A stretch of DNA of 61,053 nucleotides from JAWKTM01 sp041399085 (lineage in GTDB: Bacteria; Planctomycetota; Planctomycetia; Pirellulales; Pirellulaceae): the NCBI GenBank assembly GCA_041399085.1, contig JAWKTM010000041.1:1-61053 (forward strand), written 5' to 3'. The notes beneath the pieces were generated by a model that ran no database searches, was not told the origin of the DNA, and was given only the letters and a program-made list of their open reading frames with translations. Within the stretch, counting starts at the first letter, position 1; every line of letters starts with the position of its first letter. Of the stretch, positions 35,046 to 44,471 are shown in pieces. A program made the position numbers and the translations under genes.

Positions 35046-35704
35046 AGTGGCGAGCTCGCTTGCTCCGGCAAGTTGCCCAAGAGCAACTCGAACGCCGGCA
35101 CGCGCACGCTCAAACCGTGCGGCGTCGATTGCTTCAGGGATGGTGCGGAAATCGTCGGCCTATACAAATCCACGATCGCTTGCACTGACGATGATGGGTC
35201 GAGATGTTCGCCGACTGCGCCTTCCAAAGCCGCGTGTCCATTCGTCACCTGACCAAAGCCGCCAGGTAGTCCGCCCGCGGAAGACCCGGCAATGGCGACG
35301 CGATCGGCCTTGAATCCGCAATTTCCCGCCTGCGAGGCTCGCAGAAATCGAATGGCCGCCTTGATGTCGCGTACTTGAGCCGGAAACTGGGCGACCGGCG
35401 ACAAGCGATAATCGACGCTGGCAATCGCGTACCCGTGAGGCAACAAGAAGCCCAGCGGCATATCCTTCTTCGATCCAGCTCGCCAAGCCCCGCCGTGAAC
35501 CCAAACGACCAGCGGCGGTGAGGCAACGTCGCCTTCGGCGGCCGGCAGATACAAGTCCAACAACAAACGATGGCCTTCGACCGTGGCGAATTCGATATCG
35601 CGCCGGACCGTCGGTTCGGCGGCCATCGCGCTAGCTCCAGATTGCATTCCCAACAGCCCCATGAAAGTCGAGAAGACGGCGATGAACGCATTCTGCCTCC
35701 GCAT
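34997..35704 (-). CDS. Exported alpha/beta-hydrolase (esterase/lipase, BD-FAE/HSL-like), 5' part (frameshifted)
   Basis: A signal peptide (residues 1-29, ending ASAMAAE) is followed by the alpha/beta-hydrolase core: LLLDLYLPA, the oxyanion motif VVWVHGGAW, AIASVDYRLSP, AAIRFLRA and the nucleophile GSSAGG. Between about 35250 and 35280 two compensating single-base changes seem to scramble a short piece: another frame there gives YLAALV, the expected sequence. The frame is lost again near 35050. The family includes carboxyl- and carbohydrate-ester hydrolases; the substrate is unknown. Confidence 0.74.
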   Translation of the reverse strand: MRRQNAFIAVFSTFMGLLGMQSGASAMAAEPTVRRDIEFATVEGHRLLLDLYLPAAEGDVASPPLVVWVHGGAWRAGSKKDMPLGFLLPHGYAIASVDYRLSPVAQFPAQVRDIKAAIRFLRASQAGNCGFKADRVAIAGSSAGGLPGGFGQVTNGHAALEGAVGEHLDPSSSVQAIVDLYRPTISAPSLKQSTPHGLSVRVPAFELLLGNLPEQASSPLWPVRWLMSTRMIRRC

Positions 35705-35760
35705 ATAAAACTTGTGGCATTCAAACTCATCGTTGATTCAGCTCCCAAATCGCTCGTGGT

Positions 35761-38700
35761 TCAGTTGGCCAGCGATCGCCAGAACCAGATGCCTGGCTGC
35801 TCTCGCGTTTGGTACTGACGAAGATAGGAATCGAACTCGACGGTCCCCGTGCGCGGCGAGAGCAGCAAGTCGTTCTCGTCGCGCATCGACACGAACGGCA
35901 ACGGTTCGACCGTCTGCCCGTGGATCGTGTTCAAATCCGCGTCCTTGTCCCAGCCAACATTGTGCAAGATAAAGTCGCGCCGCCAGCCGTCGGGCAGCGG
36001 TTGATCGGGAACCGCGAACCGCAACGTGACTTCATCTCCCGATCCCATAACCAACAGCCGATCGTCCTCCGCGCGTAACAGCTCGACGACATCGCCATAG
36101 CGAGTGAACCGGCCCGACATCGGCGGCCACTGCGGCTCGGTGGTGACTTGGTCGTAGTCGAATCGCTCGGGTTCATGCGGTGCTCGCGGCAGCCGAGCGG
36201 AGAAGCCGCGATAATGCAAGTCGGCGGAAACCAACAGGAGACTTTCCGTGCGAGTTTCCACCGCCGCTTCGTCCACCGTGAAGAACGCTTCGTCCCAGTA
36301 GATTTCGGCCGTCGTCGCGATCCGCAGCCGATAGTCTTCGCCCGTGAAAACGTCGCTCAAATCCACCGCGATCGTCTTCGGCTTGCCGCCCGGAAAGCCC
36401 ATGAAGGGAACTGTTTCGCGCCAGTTGCCATCCGCATCCGGCGTTTGAATCGACGGATACCGAGCCGCTTCGAGCCGCGGGTCTTGCGACAACGCGATGT
36501 TCAGCGAAGTGTCGCCCGGCTGAATCCAACCAGTCAGAAACAACGTGATCCGTTCCGGCGAATCAAGCTGCCCCAAGTCCAACTCGATATACGTCGGCTC
36601 GGTCAATCCCTGTCGAATTCGCCCGTCGAACGCAACGGCATAGCGGCCGTCGCGTTCGGCCAAAGCCGCCGACCAATCGCGTCCAGCCTGATCGTTCGCG
36701 CGAACAGTTCGATGCGGCTGACGAACCGCGTGCAGTTGAAACTCGGCGATCGACGGCGGCCCCACTTTTTCATTCGAGTAGATCGCCACGTCGCTCGGGT
36801 GATCGACGGCAATCAATTCGATTTGGTCAAAGTAGCCGGCCTCCCACAACTCTTCCGTCACCTGCAAAACATACTCGCCATCCTTGGCCGCCAGCCGGTC
36901 GCCCGGCAACAGCAGATACTCCCACGGTCGCGACGGCGCCAGCACGCCCTCGGCCGACTGCAATCCCAGCGGCGCGGCCCACAGCAAATCCGTGAAGAAC
37001 TCAAATCGCTCGCCGGTCCACGTATACGCGAACGGGCACGATCCCTTCAGGATCATCTTTTCGAACACGACCTGATCGGCTTGCGGTTGTAACACCACCT
37101 GCGGAATGCCATTCGTCAGCGTCACTCGCACTAAATCCGGCTGCTCGACGCGCCCCAAGCCGACGTGCGTCGTCGGTTGCGAAATCACAAACGGCTGATA
37201 TCGCAAACCGCTCCGCACTTCGACCAAGCTGCCAATCGCGAAGTGATTCACACGGCCACTGGGCGACAGCGGATCGATGCCCCGCACGCGCAAGTCGATC
37301 CAATGATTTCGATTGCCTCCGTCATTCAACAGCCATTGAATGCCGCCGCCCGTCGCCACGGCTAAATCCAGATCGCCATCCGCATCCAAGTCCGCCACGT
37401 CGAACGCTGCCGGGCTGATCGGCTCGGGCAAAGCGCCGTCGAACGGAACGAAGCCCGCCGAGCCGCGTCCGCGGAACACGCGCAGCCCGTCGTCGCCCAA
37501 AGTCACGAAGTCCGTGAAGCTGTCGTTGTCCAAGTCCACGGTCATACCGCGCCGAGCCGCTTGCTCGGAAAAGCTCTTCTCGGCCAACGCCTTCACCGTC
37601 CCCGGCAACGGTGTCGACGTCTGCAACAACGCCGCGCCCGACTCACCAACCGCTACCAAATCCCACGAAACATTGCTGTCGGCATCCACCAAACTCAGGC
37701 TGCTCGCCGACGCAAATTTCGTAAACTCGTCGCCCAGCGGCCGCCAACGAAACTGACCGTGTCGCACGTTTTCGAGCACGCCCAGCGAGTCGGCTTGCGG
37801 ACCAGCCGCCACGATATCGAGATCCACGTCGCGATCCCAATCGACCGCCACCATCGTCGCCATCGAGACGTCGGCCGGCGGCAACACCGAAAACTCGCTG
37901 ATGTTGTCGAACGACATGTTCCCGCGATTCGACCAAACGCGGATGCCTTCGGCCGACGAAGTCACCAGATCAAGATCGCCATCGTGTTCAATGTCGATCG
38001 GCAACACGGCCCGCACCTCGCTCAAACCGGCAATGCCGCTCGCTTCGGTCACGTCCTGCAAACGTGCCGCATCGGCTTCGTCCAAGTCCACGCGAATCAA
38101 TCGCAGGCCACTCGGCCCGATAGCGATCACCGACTGATAGGTATCGAATCGACGAGCCGCTTCGGCCGCGGCCGCCGCATCCTCATCCCGCGCGGCCGAT
38201 ACCGTCGGCGTCATCGGACGGCGCGTCGAATCGACCATGAACAAGTCGGCCATTACGAACTGATCCAAACCCTCCGGCAACTCCGTTTCGGCCGCTAAAG
38301 CCCAAGCTGCGGCTGCCTCATCGCGAGTGTGAATTTTTAGCCGCTTCGGCTCGATCGAAACCACGTCCACCGCGTTGTCAAAGTTCACGTCGATCGCTCG
38401 CAAATCCGTGACGCCACTCGCTTCGATCGCTGGCCATTTCGCCTCATCCGCGGGCCGAAGCTGAATCGCAATCGCCGTCGACTCGTCCCAATCAATTTCG
38501 GGCAAGCCCGCGTAGAACTCGTCCGAAAACCGATGCATCACGAACTCCAGCGGATGCGGCGCGACGCGTTTCAAATCGCTACGAGTAAAGTCGTCGCTAC
38601 TGATCACATTGCTGAAGCCACTAACTTTCGCGAACACCACCTGCCAATTGCCGTCGTCCACGGCTTGATAAGCGTCCTGCAATAGTTGTTCAAGGTCGAT

Positions 38701-39468
38701 CGTCGTGCGTTTCTTCAGCGGTTGAATCACGGCCTTGGCGTCGGTCAGCGTTTTGACGATGTCTTTGTCCTGCCGACGAGCTTGCGTGACCAACCAATAA
38801 CGGAGCAATGTGAGATTGTTTGGCGCGGCCTCGTATGCCTCGCGCAGCGCCGCCTGGCCGCGAGCCACGAGCGCCGGATCGTCGGCATGTTGTGTCATGT
38901 CGAACAGCGCGTATCGCGCGACGACTTCGCCGGCCGTCGCGCTCGCCGCTTCGAGATGCGCCAAAGCTCGCTGCAAAGCCTCGGGATCGGGCGGAACCGG
39001 CTGTTCGGCCATCCACGCCAAAGCCGCCAGCCAATGAGCCGTCGACGCATCCGGCTGGCGATCGACAAGCTGCTCGGCGGCGTCGATCGCGGACTTCACA
39101 GCCGCTCGCATCGCCGCGTCCCGCACGTCGTCCGCCGCCGCTTCGGCCAACATTCGTTGCTTCAGCTCGTCCAATCCCAGTAGCCGAGCAATCACCAAAT
39201 TGCGCAGCGGCAGCATCTCGCCCGGAGCCGCCGTGACCATCAACGCATATCGCTCGGCCGCATCGCCATTGCGTCCATTCTCGAGCAAGCCGACCGCTAC
39301 GTTCTGCTCCTCGACCAACGCCACCCGCTGCTCGATCGTCAGTCCGCCGCCCTCGGCAGGCCCTGGCTCATCGCCGGCTGGGTAAAAGAAATAGACGCCG
39401 CCCGCGATGGCAGCCAAAGCCAGAACGCTCGCCAGGATCCATTTTCCAGCACCACTGTTCGCCGCCAC
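35761..39468 (-). CDS. Membrane-anchored FG-GAP/VCBS repeat protein with ASPIC/UnbV domain (CRTAC1-like), 1235 residues
   Basis: The GTG at 39468 has GGAGG 7 bases upstream. One N-terminal membrane helix (WILASVLALAAIAGGVYFF, about residues 10-28) anchors the protein. Residues about 40-280 are helical, TPR-like. Several FG-GAP/VCBS calcium-binding repeats follow, with DxDxDG-like loops (DIEHDGDLDLVTSS, DWDRDVDLDIVAAG, DLDADGDLDLAVATGGG). An ASPIC/UnbV segment comes next (IGSLVEVRSGLRYQPF, VGLGRVEQPDLVRV), then a long C-terminal beta-rich region with no domain I recognise. The fold is a seven-bladed propeller probably exposed outside the membrane and used in binding. Such proteins are frequent in planctomycetes, and the function is unknown. 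Confidence 0.86.
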   Translation of the reverse strand: MAANSGAGKWILASVLALAAIAGGVYFFYPAGDEPGPAEGGGLTIEQRVALVEEQNVAVGLLENGRNGDAAERYALMVTAAPGEMLPLRNLVIARLLGLDELKQRMLAEAAADDVRDAAMRAAVKSAIDAAEQLVDRQPDASTAHWLAALAWMAEQPVPPDPEALQRALAHLEAASATAGEVVARYALFDMTQHADDPALVARGQAALREAYEAAPNNLTLLRYWLVTQARRQDKDIVKTLTDAKAVIQPLKKRTTIDLEQLLQDAYQAVDDGNWQVVFAKVSGFSNVISSDDFTRSDLKRVAPHPLEFVMHRFSDEFYAGLPEIDWDESTAIAIQLRPADEAKWPAIEASGVTDLRAIDVNFDNAVDVVSIEPKRLKIHTRDEAAAAWALAAETELPEGLDQFVMADLFMVDSTRRPMTPTVSAARDEDAAAAAEAARRFDTYQSVIAIGPSGLRLIRVDLDEADAARLQDVTEASGIAGLSEVRAVLPIDIEHDGDLDLVTSSAEGIRVWSNRGNMSFDNISEFSVLPPADVSMATMVAVDWDRDVDLDIVAAGPQADSLGVLENVRHGQFRWRPLGDEFTKFASASSLSLVDADSNVSWDLVAVGESGAALLQTSTPLPGTVKALAEKSFSEQAARRGMTVDLDNDSFTDFVTLGDDGLRVFRGRGSAGFVPFDGALPEPISPAAFDVADLDADGDLDLAVATGGGIQWLLNDGGNRNHWIDLRVRGIDPLSPSGRVNHFAIGSLVEVRSGLRYQPFVISQPTTHVGLGRVEQPDLVRVTLTNGIPQVVLQPQADQVVFEKMILKGSCPFAYTWTGERFEFFTDLLWAAPLGLQSAEGVLAPSRPWEYLLLPGDRLAAKDGEYVLQVTEELWEAGYFDQIELIAVDHPSDVAIYSNEKVGPPSIAEFQLHAVRQPHRTVRANDQAGRDWSAALAERDGRYAVAFDGRIRQGLTEPTYIELDLGQLDSPERITLFLTGWIQPGDTSLNIALSQDPRLEAARYPSIQTPDADGNWRETVPFMGFPGGKPKTIAVDLSDVFTGEDYRLRIATTAEIYWDEAFFTVDEAAVETRTESLLLVSADLHYRGFSARLPRAPHEPERFDYDQVTTEPQWPPMSGRFTRYGDVVELLRAEDDRLLVMGSGDEVTLRFAVPDQPLPDGWRRDFILHNVGWDKDADLNTIHGQTVEPLPFVSMRDENDLLLSPRTGTVEFDSYLRQYQTREQPGIWFWRSLAN

Positions 39469-39776
39469 GTTTTGCCTCCGCCGTTGCTTGCGTTCCGCTA
39501 TTGTGCCCGTGTCTTCGTGAATCAGCTTAGCGGCCCGCGTCTCTCACACCGCCTGGCGCAAACTTCGCCGCAACTTCGCCGCGACCGCCGAATTATGGCA
39601 CTTGTAGAACAAAGCCCCGGCGTATGCGAGTCGTCGCGCCCATCCCCAGAATTGCGACGAATCACAAATCTGTCAGAATCAACGCGGCCGCTGACTTGGC
39701 CCACCGTAGCCTCGACAGCCTGCATACGTCCGCGCCGAGCCGCGTGTCGTTCCGTCTGACTCGAAGGAATTCACCC
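39469..39776. other. Divergent intergenic region
   Basis: These 308 bases lie between the FG-GAP protein (-) and the SMP-30 gene (+). The segment AACTTCGCCGC is repeated back to back at about 39563-39583. I see no RNA or firm promoter. AAGGA at 39764 is the ribosome site for the downstream ATG. Confidence 0.4.
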
Positions 39777-40727
39777 ATGTCTGTTGTCGACGCCGAAGTG
39801 CTTTTCGCCTCCGACGATCCTCGCCTGCGTTTCCTGCCCGAAGGCCCCTACGAACTGGGCGACGGCCGCGTCTCGTGGGTGGCGATCCAGCACGGCGACA
39901 ACGATCGCACCGGTTCGCTCAACGTGCTCGATGTCGCACGACGAACGAACGTCAACTACCCGCTGAAGGGCCGCCCCGGTTTCGCCTTCCCAACCGATCA
40001 ACCCGACCTATTCGTGATCGGCTTGGAACGGCGAGTCGTCCTGTTCGATCTCCGGCAAGGCGAAACATCCGTGCTGTGCGAGGGACTCGACGCGGAGGTC
40101 GACGAAACGATCGTCAACGATGCCTGCCTGTGGGAAGGTAATCTGATTTTCGGCCTCAAGGACCTTCGGTTCGCCACGGCCAAAGCCGGACTGTACCTGT
40201 GGCGAGCCGCCGATCGCCAAACGATTCGCCTCCGCGACGACCAGATTTGCTCGAACGGCAAGTTCGTCAAGAGCCGCGGCGACGAACTTACGCTGTACGA
40301 CATCGACTCGCCCACGCGGCAAATCGTGGCCTACCGGCTGGATATCGAAGCCGGCCGGCTCGGTCCGCGCCAAGTATTCATCGATCTGACCGACGACCCC
40401 GCCGTTCCCGACGGCATGATCGCGACGCCCGATGAGCAAAGCGTGATCGTGGCCATGTTCAACCCGAATGACGCGGACTTCGGCGAAGCTCGCCAGTACC
40501 GCTTGGCCACCGGCGAACTTCAGCAAGTATGGCGTTGCCCCCGATCGCCACGTGTGACATGTCCGCAGCTCGTGGAACTCAGCGGCCGCGTCCACCTGCT
40601 GCTCACCACCGCGGTCGAAGGCATGACCGCCGACCAACTCGCCCGCCACACCAATGCCGGCGCACTGTTCATCGCCCCGACGGATTTCGCCACGGCCCCG
40701 CCCGCTCCGCGATTCACCACGATTTGA
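39777..40727 (+). CDS. SMP-30/gluconolactonase-like protein
   Basis: A 316-residue cytoplasmic six-bladed propeller of the SMP-30/gluconolaconase/LRE group. Evidence is the EGPYELGDGRVSWVAI start (metal-binding Glu), VNDACLWEGNLIFG (Asn/Asp ligands), SNGKFVKSRGDELTLYDIDS and VPDGMIATPDEQSVIVAMFNP (the conserved P-D-G-M metal loop). Members hydrolyse sugar lactones using a divalent metal. The ATG at 39777 has AAGGA at 39764-39768. The actual substrate is not evident. Confidence 0.84.
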   Translation: MSVVDAEVLFASDDPRLRFLPEGPYELGDGRVSWVAIQHGDNDRTGSLNVLDVARRTNVNYPLKGRPGFAFPTDQPDLFVIGLERRVVLFDLRQGETSVLCEGLDAEVDETIVNDACLWEGNLIFGLKDLRFATAKAGLYLWRAADRQTIRLRDDQICSNGKFVKSRGDELTLYDIDSPTRQIVAYRLDIEAGRLGPRQVFIDLTDDPAVPDGMIATPDEQSVIVAMFNPNDADFGEARQYRLATGELQQVWRCPRSPRVTCPQLVELSGRVHLLLTTAVEGMTADQLARHTNAGALFIAPTDFATAPPAPRFTTI

Positions 40728-40751
40728 AACTCCCGCCCAAAAACGTTGCCT

Positions 40752-40766
40752 TTCCCGACGGGAAAT
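40752..40766 (+). terminator. Possible terminator hairpin after the SMP-30 gene
   Basis: TTTCCC-GAC-GGGAAA forms a 6-bp perfect stem 24 bases after the stop codon, followed by TTCCCTTTC rather than a clean T-tract. It is weakly supported. Confidence 0.35.
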
Positions 40767-41017
40767 TCCCTTTCGGCCAGCGAAAACCGCCGCACACCGC
40801 GAACCCAATCCAATCGCCCCTTGTCCCGTACCCTGCCGAGATAACGCAGCCCAATCCAACGCAGCCAGCACTTACCTCACTCACCCGCTTTTCAACCGTT
40901 TCGCACCCCAGCGACCCCCTTGAAGCAGACCGAGTGGATGATACGATAGCTGCCTCAACAGTCGAAACACTGGACGCATGAAACCACCGCATCCCCTGTT
41001 TTCGACACCCAATCCAA

Positions 41018-41090
<73 letters not shown>

Positions 41091-41176
41091 CTCTCGCACG
41101 GCCATGTGTTTTCTGAATGGGCCGTGTATGAAGGTGAGTTTGCGCGGGCGATTACGAAGCCATAGTTGGGGAGCGC

Positions 41177-42442
41177 GTGGCTCATAATTCGAGCAGAATC
41201 GTGAGTCGCTCTTCGACTTCTCGCATCGCCGATGTCTTTTCCTCCGAGTCGCGGCGTGTGTTGGCGACGTTGATTCGGCTGCTGGGCGATTTCGATTTAG
41301 CGGAAGAGGCTTTGGCCGAGGCTTTCGCGGCGGCGACTGAGGTTTGGCCGCGAGATGGCGTGCCGGCAAATCCCCGTGCGTGGCTCGTTTCAACCGGCCG
41401 TCACAAAGCGATCGATGCTGTTCGACGACGGTCGAGGTTCGACGACTTTCAATTCGAGATTTTGCAACGGCAAGAGCAAGTCGCCCAGGCTAATTCCGCC
41501 CGAGCCGACGAAGACATCGAAGATGATCGGTTGCGGTTGATCTTTACCTGCTGCCACCCGGCGATCGATCCGGCGGTGCAAGTGGCTCTGACCCTGCGTG
41601 AAGTCTGCGGCCTAACGACCGAGCAGATCGCCTCGGCGTTTCTCGTAGCGCCAGCGACGATTGCCCAGCGAATCGTGCGCGGCAAGGCCAAGATTCGGGA
41701 CGCAAGAATTCCCTACCGGGTGCCCGATCGGGACGAGTTGCCGGTACGGCTCGAATCGGTGTTGGCGGTTTGCTACCTCGTGTTTAACGAAGGGTACTCG
41801 GCGTCGTCGGGCGAGTTCCACACGCGCGGGGAGTTGACGGGCGAAGCGATCCGACTGGGCCGGTTGCTGTGCGAATTGGTTCCCGACGCTGAGGTTTTCG
41901 GGCTGGTCGCTCTGATGTTGTTTCACGAATCGCGCCGGCCGGCTCGCACCGACCAGGCCGGCGATTTGGTGTTGTTGGAAGATCAAGATCGGACGTTGTG
42001 GGATCGGACGATGATTGGCGAGGCGCGCGACTGGTTGGCGCGAGCACTGTCCACGGGAGAGGTCGGCGCTTACACGATCCAAGCGGCGATCTCGGCCGAG
42101 CACGCGGCCGCTCCTTCCGCCGCGGAAACGAATTGGGGCCAGATCGTCACATGGTATGAGCTGCTGATGCACGCCACACCGTCGCCCATTGTGGAATTGA
42201 ATCGAGCCGTGGCGATCGCCATGCGCGACGGGCCGGAACCCGGCTTAGATTTGATCGCGCGGCTGGACGGGCGAAAGGAATTGGCGGGGTATCACCTGTT
42301 TCACGCGGCGCGCGGCGAACTTTTCCGTCGAGCCGGTAAGCTCGACGAAGCAGCCGCCGCGTTCCGCGAAGCATTGTCGCACGCCAAGCAGGAACCGGAG
42401 CGACGGTTTCTTGAGCAGCGATTAAGAGAGCTGATGGTTTGA
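41177..42442 (+). CDS. ECF42-type sigma factor with C-terminal TPR-like extension
   Basis: A 421-residue sigma factor, more than twice normal ECF length. Region 2 (about residues 20-85: RVLATLIRLLGDFDLAEEALAEAFAAATEVW, then NPRAWLVSTGRHKAIDAVRR) and region 4 (about 115-175: LRLIFTCCHPAI, VQVALTLREVCGLTTEQIASAFLV) are followed by about 230 residues of DUF6596/TPR-like helices (VCYLVFNEGYSAS, LIRL-type helices, VELNRAVAIAMRDGPEPGL, YHLFHAARGELFRRAGKLDEAAAAF). This is the domain order of ECF42 sigma factors, which lack anti-sigma factors and sit beside DGPF/YCII proteins, as here. The start used is the GTG at 41177; internal starts before region 2 are possible. It is the first gene of a six-gene set. 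Confidence 0.93.
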   Translation: MAHNSSRIVSRSSTSRIADVFSSESRRVLATLIRLLGDFDLAEEALAEAFAAATEVWPRDGVPANPRAWLVSTGRHKAIDAVRRRSRFDDFQFEILQRQEQVAQANSARADEDIEDDRLRLIFTCCHPAIDPAVQVALTLREVCGLTTEQIASAFLVAPATIAQRIVRGKAKIRDARIPYRVPDRDELPVRLESVLAVCYLVFNEGYSASSGEFHTRGELTGEAIRLGRLLCELVPDAEVFGLVALMLFHESRRPARTDQAGDLVLLEDQDRTLWDRTMIGEARDWLARALSTGEVGAYTIQAAISAEHAAAPSAAETNWGQIVTWYELLMHATPSPIVELNRAVAIAMRDGPEPGLDLIARLDGRKELAGYHLFHAARGELFRRAGKLDEAAAAFREALSHAKQEPERRFLEQRLRELMV

Positions 42443-42468
42443 GAAAACCGAAGAAACTTTGGCGGGAT

Positions 42469-42495
42469 TGTCGATCTAGCCAATTCCCGTTCGAC
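42469..42495 (+). promoter_or_regulatory. Candidate ECF42-dependent promoter
   Basis: TGTCGA at 42469-42474 and CGAC at 42492-42495, separated by 17 bases, match the TGTCGA / CGA(T)C motif reported for ECF42 sigma factors (recalled, not looked up). It lies between the sigma gene and the first DGPF gene, 60 bases before the latter's ATG. Confidence 0.6.
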
Positions 42496-42555
42496 TAGCT
42501 CGAGAAAGCAGAAGTTGCTCGCTCGCTTCCAACGCCATTCCCAGCGGAGATACCC

Positions 42556-43401
42556 ATGAAAGTTGTCGTGTTCGTTAAGGCCAGCAAGTCGTCCGAAGCG
42601 GGAGAGATGCCCAGTGAACAATTGCTCGCGGACATGGGGCGGTTCAACGAAGAGCTGTTCCGAGCGGGAGTTATGAAGGACGGCGCCGGGCTGCACCCAA
42701 CTTCGAAAGCGGTCCGAGTACGTTTTTCCGGCAACAACCGGACGGTCATTGATGGACCATTTGCCGAGACGAAAGAGCTGGTGGCTGGATATTGGATTTG
42801 GGAAGTGTCGTCACTGGAAGAGGCAGTCGAGTGGGTGAAGAAATGCCCGAACCCCATGCCAGAAGAATCGGACATCGAGATACGTCCCTTGTTCGAAGCC
42901 GACGACTTTGGCGAAGCGATGACACCCGAGTTGCGCGAGCAAGAGGCGAAACTCGAAGCGGCCATTTCAATGGAAAAAGCAACCGTGCGTCCGTATCTCT
43001 TCTTTGGCGGGCGATGTGAGGAGGCGCTCGAGTTCTATAAGAGAGCGCTACAGGCGAAAATTGGTATGGTCATGCGGTTCGACGAAAGTCCCGAACCGAC
43101 CCCGCCGGGGATGCTCGAGTCCGGCTTCGAGACGAAAATAATGCATAGCGAATTTCAGGTCGGCGAGATGACCGTCATGGCTTCCGACGGTTGCGATTCC
43201 AGATCGAATTTCGATGGATTTCGGCTCGCCCTGAGCGTTCCAACCGAGATGGATGCGGATCGCGTGTTTAATGCATTGTCCGATGGTGGGACGGTCGACA
43301 TGCCATTGGTGAAGACTTTCTGGTCGCCGCGTTATGGGATGGTTACGGACAAATTCGGTGTCGCCTGGATGGTGATGGTGCCAGGCACGAATCCGAATTG
43401 A
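42556..43401 (+). CDS. DGPF (YCII-related) domain fused to a PhnB/VOC domain
   Basis: 281 residues. Residues 1-115 are a YCII-related DGPF domain (MKVVVFVKASK start, then VIDGPFAETKELVAGYWIWEVSSLEEAVEW). Residues about 140-278 are a PhnB/glyoxalase-like VOC domain (RPYLFFGGRCEEALEFYKRALQAKI, MHSEFQVGEMTVMASDG, FGVAWMVMVPG). In ECF42 gene sets these two families usually occur as separate proteins, so the fusion is notable. The fold suggests a small-molecule binding or enzymatic role; the true reaction is unknown. GGAG lies 8 bases before the ATG, and the candidate ECF42 promoter lies upstream. Confidence 0.88.
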   Translation: MKVVVFVKASKSSEAGEMPSEQLLADMGRFNEELFRAGVMKDGAGLHPTSKAVRVRFSGNNRTVIDGPFAETKELVAGYWIWEVSSLEEAVEWVKKCPNPMPEESDIEIRPLFEADDFGEAMTPELREQEAKLEAAISMEKATVRPYLFFGGRCEEALEFYKRALQAKIGMVMRFDESPEPTPPGMLESGFETKIMHSEFQVGEMTVMASDGCDSRSNFDGFRLALSVPTEMDADRVFNALSDGGTVDMPLVKTFWSPRYGMVTDKFGVAWMVMVPGTNPN

Positions 43402-43451
43402 TACTTTTACATTGTTTACTAATCGCTACCTTCAATTGAAAGGAACAACCG

Positions 43452-43937
43452 ATGCAGACTCCTGAACCTACCGCCGAACACCAATGGTTGCTTCAGCTTG
43501 TTGGAGAGTGGAATTTCGAGTGCGAATGTGTGATGGGACCGGACCAGCCTCCCGTTAAATCCTCCGGCTCTCAAAAGACGACGGCACTTGGATCGCTATG
43601 GACGCTCGGCGAAATGGAGAGTACCGCGCCCGACGGCCTGCCGGCTCGATCATTATTCACGCTGGGATATGACCCAGCCAAAGGCCGCTTTGTAGGGACA
43701 TTCGTGGCGTCGTGCATGACCCATTTGTGGCCGTACGACGGGCAGCTCGACGCGGATCGCAAAATGCTAACACTAGATTCCGAAGGCCCCAGTTTCGCGG
43801 GCGACGGAACGATGTCCAAGTACCAAGACATCATTCAACTCATTGACGAGGACCACTATTTGTTGCTGTCGCAAGTACAAACCCCCGATGGATCGTGGGT
43901 TCGATTCATGACGGGAAAATACACACGGGTTTCCTAG
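43452..43937 (+). CDS. DUF1579 family protein
   Basis: A 161-residue cytoplasmic protein of the DUF1579 family: PTAEHQWLLQLVGEWNFECEC at the start, SSGSQKTTALGSLWTLGEMES, FTLGYDPAKGRFVGTFVASCMTHLW, then YQDIIQLIDEDHYLL and FMTGKYTRV at the end. The family is a small beta-barrel of unknown function that often travels with DGPF and ECF42 genes. It is third in the gene set, with AAGGAAC about 9 bases before the ATG. Confidence 0.85.
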   Translation: MQTPEPTAEHQWLLQLVGEWNFECECVMGPDQPPVKSSGSQKTTALGSLWTLGEMESTAPDGLPARSLFTLGYDPAKGRFVGTFVASCMTHLWPYDGQLDADRKMLTLDSEGPSFAGDGTMSKYQDIIQLIDEDHYLLLSQVQTPDGSWVRFMTGKYTRVS

Positions 43938-43947
43938 GGCACTTGAT

Positions 43948-44430
43948 ATGACACTCCAGAAAATCAAGCCGTTTCTATGGTACGACAGCGGCGCGGAACA
44001 GGCAGCGGAGTTCTACTGCGGCCTGTTCCCCGACTCCCGAATTCATAAAGTCAGTCGCTATCCCGAAGGAGGCATGGCGCCAGCCGGTACGGTGATGACC
44101 GTCGAGTTTTCGCTGGCCGGCGTCGAGTATGTCGCGTTGAACGGCGGACCGGTGTTCAAGTTTTCCGAAGCCATCTCGCTCGCGGTGAGTTGTGAGAACC
44201 AAGCGGAGGTGGATCATCTGTGGGACAATCTGCTTGCCGACGGCGGTTCGGCTTCCATGTGTGGGTGGCTGAAAGACCGCTGGGGATTGTCGTGGCAAAT
44301 CGTACCGCGAATTTTGCCGGAGTTGCTCGCCAGTCCCGAACCGGGCGTGGCTCAACGAGTCACCGCCGCGATGTTGAATATGGTCAAGCTAGACATTGCC
44401 ACATTGGAACGCGCCGCGGCGGGGGAATAG
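43948..44430 (+). CDS. PhnB/VOC superfamily protein (annotated in the family as 3-demethylubiquinone methyltransferase-like)
   Basis: 160 residues, beginning LQKIKPFLWYDSGAEQAAEFYCGLFPDSRIHKVSRYP, with VMTVEFSLAGVEYVALNGGPVFKFSEAISLAVSC in the middle and DRWGLSWQIVPRILPELLASPEPG at the end. This is a standard member of the family sometimes labelled 3-demethylubiquinone-9 3-methyltransferase; that activity is not supported by the fold, which is glyoxalase/bleomycin-resistance-like. It lies 10 bases after the DUF1579 gene. Confidence 0.9.
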   Translation: MTLQKIKPFLWYDSGAEQAAEFYCGLFPDSRIHKVSRYPEGGMAPAGTVMTVEFSLAGVEYVALNGGPVFKFSEAISLAVSCENQAEVDHLWDNLLADGGSASMCGWLKDRWGLSWQIVPRILPELLASPEPGVAQRVTAAMLNMVKLDIATLERAAAGE

Positions 44431-44471
44431 CGGCTATTCACAAGAATGGCACATACCGATAAGACTAAACA

